Part shown: in pieces, positions 60,388 to 64,000 of the stretch
Layout of the letters: every line of letters starts with the position of its first letter
How positions within the stretch are numbered: position 1 is the stretch's first letter
Assembly (NCBI GenBank): GCA_029266945.1
Contig: JARIED010000007.1
Coordinates: 24,925 to 88,924, forward strand
Reading direction: 5' to 3'
DNA length: 64,000 bases
DNA from: Slackia sp.
Lineage (GTDB): Bacteria; Actinomycetota; Coriobacteriia; Coriobacteriales; Eggerthellaceae
Translations under genes and position numbers: made by a program
The notes under the pieces: generated by a model
Told to the model about the DNA's origin: nothing
Seen by the model: only the letters and a program-made list of their open reading frames with translations
Databases searched by the model: none

Positions 60388-62007
60388 TCACATGCCGGGT
60401 CTGGCCTGTTCGCGCCTGATGTGGCGACGCGCCTGAGCTATTCCTTCGCGGATGTCTTGGCGCGTCCGCAGACGCCGGGCCGCATCGACTCCTGCGGCCT
60501 GCTCGATCGCATCGCTCGCAGGGCTGCGGTAGCCGAACAGGAACCAGTTTTCCTCCAAGTGGCCGCCTTCCATGCGAATGAGCGCGTCGGCCACTTGAGC
60601 CGCGTTGAAGCGCCAGTGCAGGTCGCTTCGCATCAGACGCATGGCGAAAAACGCCGCGTAGCAGATCGCGAAATGGGCGCGCATATGTTCATCGCGTGGC
60701 GTAGGGTAGGGCGAGGGCGAGAAGTCCGATTCCAGCACCTGGAACGGCTCGGCCAGACGCCACAGCTCGCGGTACAGGTGGAACACCTCGGGCGCCTTGA
60801 GGTCGAGCTCGCTGGTCACGATGCACGCGTAGCCGTCCAGCGTGTCCGATTCCGCATCTCCGCGCCCGCTTTGGCGCCTTACGTAATCGCGGCCCCAAAA
60901 CACGATATCGCGCACGCGGACGCGCCTGCCCCGGCCTCCTTCTTGCTCGTCGGCTTGCACCGTGGCGGCACGCACGCGCGACTTGATGCGGTAGTTGCCC
61001 GAACGGCTGGTGGTGTATCCCTGGTCATCGGCTACCCAGTGGCGCATGTCCGCGACGGCGGTTTCGAGCGGGCGGTGCATTATGAACCCGTCTCCTTGCG
61101 CCGCCAGCATCCGCATGATCGCTTCGGCGCGCGATAGGCGCCCCGCCACCATGACCACGCGTCGCGCTCCCGTGTTCTTCTTGATGTCGGCAGCCAGGCG
61201 CTGCACGGCGCACTCGTCGGGATCGGCTTCCAGCAGTCGATAGCCTGCAGGCATGCCGTCTTCGTCGAGCACCATGGCCAGGCAGACGGCCATGCGCCCC
61301 TCGACGCGGCCTTCTTCGACGGCGTCCACGTCATCGGTGTCGTCGAAGGCGAAGGCGCCCAGAACCACGTGCGCGCACTCGAGCGGTGCATGGGCCGGTC
61401 TGATGCGTTCGTATGCCGCGCGCATCGACCGCGCGATGCGGCCGTCGGCGCGGGCGATCGCGGGCAGCACGCGGTAGGCCTCGTCGATCGCGAAGTCGCA
61501 CGTGCGCGGAAACGATTCGCGCCGCTCCCAGGTTTCGTGCTTGGATGATGCATGCAGCACGCGTTCCACGGTGAAGATTTCGAACGTTCGTTGCGCCATG
61601 AATGCATCGGTGCGTGCAGATACGGCCTGTTTGCTGTCGACCTCATCGGCGGCTTTCGCGCTGCGACCGTCGCGTTCGACGGGGCATATGGCGCGTTTCG
61701 CCTCCAGCGCATCGAGGTAGGCGAGCGCGATGGCCACGCCCCAGCGGGCCGATTCCGTGCGGTTGGCGTCGATGGCGCAGTTGGGCGGAAACGCGAATTC
61801 GATCGCCGTGCGGTCGGCGCGCCGGCTTTCGTTCATGGCCGCCACGCGTTCTTCGAAATGCGCGATGGGGTCGGCATATTGCTCGGCATAGGCGTCGGCG
61901 TATCCGATGGTTTCCACCGTGCGCGTTTTGGTGGTTCCGTCTTCGCGATAGTTCTGCACGATGGAAAGGTAGACGCGGCCGTTGCGCTTGGTTTTCTTCA
62001 GATGCAT
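60388..62007 (-). CDS. Transposase-derived protein, IS1634-like, probably inactive
   Basis: A 539-residue protein. The C-terminal region (ACIVTSELDLKAPEVFHLYR, LWRLAEPFQVLESDF, DEHMRAHFAICYAAFFAMRL) matches IS1634-type transposases. The N-terminus is MHLKKTKRNGRVYLSIVQNY. The motif that normally reads VADKGL reads VAGRLS, so one catalytic Asp appears lost. No terminal inverted repeats or target duplications are visible. ATG 62007 follows AAAGG. The frame extends to 62337 without a site. Possibly a domesticated or decaying copy. Confidence 0.7.
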   Translation of the reverse strand: MHLKKTKRNGRVYLSIVQNYREDGTTKTRTVETIGYADAYAEQYADPIAHFEERVAAMNESRRADRTAIEFAFPPNCAIDANRTESARWGVAIALAYLDALEAKRAICPVERDGRSAKAADEVDSKQAVSARTDAFMAQRTFEIFTVERVLHASSKHETWERRESFPRTCDFAIDEAYRVLPAIARADGRIARSMRAAYERIRPAHAPLECAHVVLGAFAFDDTDDVDAVEEGRVEGRMAVCLAMVLDEDGMPAGYRLLEADPDECAVQRLAADIKKNTGARRVVMVAGRLSRAEAIMRMLAAQGDGFIMHRPLETAVADMRHWVADDQGYTTSRSGNYRIKSRVRAATVQADEQEGGRGRRVRVRDIVFWGRDYVRRQSGRGDAESDTLDGYACIVTSELDLKAPEVFHLYRELWRLAEPFQVLESDFSPSPYPTPRDEHMRAHFAICYAAFFAMRLMRSDLHWRFNAAQVADALIRMEGGHLEENWFLFGYRSPASDAIEQAAGVDAARRLRTRQDIREGIAQARRHIRREQARPGM

Positions 62008-62335
62008 GGCGGGCCTTTCTTCGGCGCGACGGTGCTCGCTTCGCGAGCCGTATGTCGTCGATTTTTGCGTTTCGAAAGGGTTTGCGCAGGATGTACCCCG
62101 CAGAACCCCGCATAAAATATAAAACAGCGCTTCGGTAGCTGCAAGTGTTTTCCCAGGTGAAAGGCATATCGAGCGGAAAGCGGCGTAAAACTTTCTTTCG
62201 CCATGTTCCACAAGGTCTCTTTTGCGCCGCGTCAGTACAATCATGCGTGCCGTTTTTCGAGGCGGCGCCGGCGGCGGATATTTCACGGTCCGCGCCAGGT
62301 AGGAGGAAGCGTTTGGAAACATGGAGGGAGCGCTC
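62008..62335. other. Intergenic region between the transposase-like gene and yhdT
   Basis: About 330 bp with no supported gene. TACAAT at 62236-62241 is a possible -10 box for the yhdT-panF operon without a good -35. No inverted repeat marking a transposon end was found. Confidence 0.5.
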
Positions 62336-62620
62336 ATGGCGTCGTCGAAAGACGGATTGACCTATCGCCAGAAGATGCTTCAGGCGAACAAAGAAGCGAA
62401 GGCCACGGTGGTCTCGCTCGTGCTCTGCGTTGCGGTTTGGGCCGTGGCGGGCTTCGGCCTTTCGGGCCTTGATGTGAAGGTATTCGGCGCGCCCGTGTGG
62501 ATCATCGGCGGCACGGTGGGAACGTGGCTGTTCGCCGTCGCGGTGGCGGTGTTCCTGGCGAAGCGCGTCTTCGCCGATTTCGATCTGGACGACGAGGAAG
62601 AGGGTGCCGACCGTGACTAA
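62336..62620 (+). CDS. YhdT family small membrane protein (DUF997)
   Basis: A 94-residue protein with two hydrophobic segments (VVSLVLCVAVWAVAGFGL and WIIGGTVGTWLFAVAVAVFL) and an acidic C-terminus (DLDDEEEGADRD). ATG 62336 has AGGGAG 5 bp upstream. Its last codons overlap the start of the next gene by 8 bp. YhdT is the usual companion of PanF and probably supports pantothenate uptake. Confidence 0.85.
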   Translation: MASSKDGLTYRQKMLQANKEAKATVVSLVLCVAVWAVAGFGLSGLDVKVFGAPVWIIGGTVGTWLFAVAVAVFLAKRVFADFDLDDEEEGADRD

Positions 62621-64000
62621 TGCCATCGGACTCGCGGGCATGGTGCCCGTGCTCGTATTCTTGCTTGCGGCCCTGGGCCTCGCGCTCATAGTGCGCAGGA
62701 GGTCGCGCGCCACTTCGACGGGCGGATTCGTCAAGGAATACTTCATCGGCGACCGCGCGCTGGGCGGCTTCGTGCTTGCCATGACCACGATCGCCACGTA
62801 CGGCTCGGTGAGCTCGTTCGTTGGCGGCCCCGGCCAGGCGTGGAATGTCGGCTTCGGATGGGTCTACATGGCTACGGTGCAGGTCGTCACGCTGTTCTTG
62901 TTGTACGGCATCATGGGCAAGAAGATGGCCCTTGTGTCGCGCAAGCTTGGCGCCGTCACGGTCATCGACGTGATTCGCGAGCGTTATCAGTCCAACGCCC
63001 TGGCCGTGGCCGCAGCGTTCATTCTGGTGCTGTTCTTCGCCGCCACCATGGTTGCCCAGTTCGTCGGCGGCGCGAAGCTGTTCGAGGCCGTGACGGGCTA
63101 TTCCTACGTCACCGGCTTGTTCCTGTTCGGCGCGGCTGTGATCATCTTCACGGCGGTCGGCGGTTTTCGCGGCGTCGCTGTGACCGACGCGCTGTGCGGC
63201 ATCGCCATGCTGGTGGGCATCGCCGTGCTGGCGGGCGGCATTTTCAGCGCAGGCGGCGGCTATGAGAACGTGATGAACACCATCCAGGCCAACCGTCCCG
63301 AACTGCTCGAGCCCTTCGCCGGCGGCGCCATGCCTCTGAGCCTGTACTTCACGCAGTGGCTGTTGGTGGGAGTACTGACGTTCTGCCTGCCCCAGTCGGT
63401 CGTCCGCTGCATGGGCTATAAGGACACCAAGTCGCTGCATAAGGCCATGATCTGGGGCACTGTGATCATCGGCGCCATGATGATCGGCATCACCGCCCTG
63501 GGCACCCTGTCTGCGGGCGTGCTGACTGACGACCTGGCCGCATACGGCGGAAGCGTCGACAACATCATTCCGATCGCTATCGCCCAGACGCTGTCTCCGT
63601 GGCTTGCGGGCATTGCGATCGTCGGCCCGATCGCCGCATCCATCTCGACGGTTTCGTCGCTGCTGATCGCTTCTTCTTCTGCGATTATCAAAGACCTGTG
63701 GCTGCATCGCGCCGAGGAAAAGGGCGTCGAAGTGAAGGACGCAAACGTTTCTCGCTTCAGCCAGATCGCCACGTTCGGCATCGGCGTCATTGTGTTCGCG
63801 CTGGCCGTTACCCCGCCCGACGTGATTTGGAAGATCAACATGTTCGCCTTCGGCGGCCTGGAAACGGCGTTCTGCTGGGTGTTCGTGGGCGCGCTGTTCT
63901 GGAAGCGTGCGAACAAGACGGGCGCGATCGCGTCCATGGTGGGCGGCACGCTGACTTATTGCTTTACCATGGCGATCGGCTTCAAGCTGTTCGGCCTGCA
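62613..64000 (+). CDS. panF: Sodium/pantothenate symporter PanF (truncated at window edge)
   Basis: SSS-family transporter beginning GTG 62613 and open to the end of the window. Features: EYFIGDRALGGFVLAMTTIA with the SSS motif, TYGSVSSFVGGPG, VIDVIRERYQSNALA and several helices, with SASISTVSSLLIASSSAI-like IAASISTVSSLLIASSSAII that carries the Na-site Ser/Thr. The start overlaps yhdT by 8 bp, so translation is coupled. Only about 460 residues are visible, and the C-terminus is missing. Confidence 0.9.
   Translation, partial: MTNAIGLAGMVPVLVFLLAALGLALIVRRRSRATSTGGFVKEYFIGDRALGGFVLAMTTIATYGSVSSFVGGPGQAWNVGFGWVYMATVQVVTLFLLYGIMGKKMALVSRKLGAVTVIDVIRERYQSNALAVAAAFILVLFFAATMVAQFVGGAKLFEAVTGYSYVTGLFLFGAAVIIFTAVGGFRGVAVTDALCGIAMLVGIAVLAGGIFSAGGGYENVMNTIQANRPELLEPFAGGAMPLSLYFTQWLLVGVLTFCLPQSVVRCMGYKDTKSLHKAMIWGTVIIGAMMIGITALGTLSAGVLTDDLAAYGGSVDNIIPIAIAQTLSPWLAGIAIVGPIAASISTVSSLLIASSSAIIKDLWLHRAEEKGVEVKDANVSRFSQIATFGIGVIVFALAVTPPDVIWKINMFAFGGLETAFCWVFVGALFWKRANKTGAIASMVGGTLTYCFTMAIGFKLFGL

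Noticed and set aside
1..64000. CRISPR array, prophage or integrative element
   Set aside because: No direct-repeat array with regular spacers, phage structural genes, integrase or attachment-site duplication was seen.

Overview
The window looks like chromosomal DNA of a high-GC, TGA-stop actinobacterium of the class Coriobacteriia, most likely family Eggerthellaceae. This is an inference from gene content: a Tat-exported FAD reductase paired with a 12-TM LuxR regulator, cytochrome bd without other terminal oxidases in view, many short secreted redox, nuclease and S-layer-type proteins, and frequent GTG/TTG starts behind strong Shine-Dalgarno sequences. I cannot name a species. Most of the DNA is ordinary core genome with small accessory islands. 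No CRISPR array, prophage or rRNA was seen.

Layout. 0-7.6 kb: SbcCD/YhaON-like nuclease pair, purA, purD, a HemN-like radical SAM gene. 7.7-9.5 kb: tRNA-Phe, then a minus-strand DUF3006 gene and a frameshifted SLH/metallo-beta-lactamase gene. 9.7-13.3 kb: Tat flavoprotein and divergent LuxR regulator. 13.4-17.9 kb: telA, xpaC, a secreted nuclease lipoprotein and a HAD phosphatase on the minus strand. 18-20.2 kb: nagB-nagA. 20.3-21.5 kb: TetR and a divergent HsmA-type membrane protein with tandem operators. 21.9-24.4 kb: cydAB. 24.6-30.5 kb: YqeY, an ATP-grasp ligase, an asparagine synthase and a MurE-type ligase, which I read as a possible peptidoglycan cross-bridge neighbourhood. 30.7-39.5 kb: two bacterial-PH proteins, hemolysin III, a CNNM/CBS protein, two PspC proteins, a secreted double-psi-barrel protein and two TrkA proteins. 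39.8-42.7 kb: purB and an M18 aminopeptidase.

42.9-51.5 kb is the accessory part: an AT-rich island with DnaA-box-like words, a short LysR gene, a WYL regulator with a membrane partner, YjbR and GyrI-like proteins, a DUF6442-XRE pair under a 20-bp perfect palindrome, one near-consensus parS site, a decayed methionine-synthase-like gene, a LysR remnant and a Tat-exported protein with a long basic N-terminus. 51.6-54.9 kb: two-component system and membrane protein. 55-60.3 kb: queT with an RBS-sequestering leader, a glycosyltransferase, TauE/SafE and a LytS/LytTR pair. 60.4-64 kb: a transposase-derived ORF and the yhdT-panF pantothenate import pair, which runs off the end.

The genes connect as purine synthesis (purA, purD, purB scattered rather than clustered), amino-sugar salvage, envelope maintenance and signalling, and microaerobic respiration. 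The best leads are the palindrome-controlled DUF6442/XRE module, the parS site with the DnaA-box-like island 5 kb away, the candidate peptidoglycan amidation neighbourhood, and two secreted proteins that share one small Cys-rich C-terminal domain. None of these is proven to be a new system.
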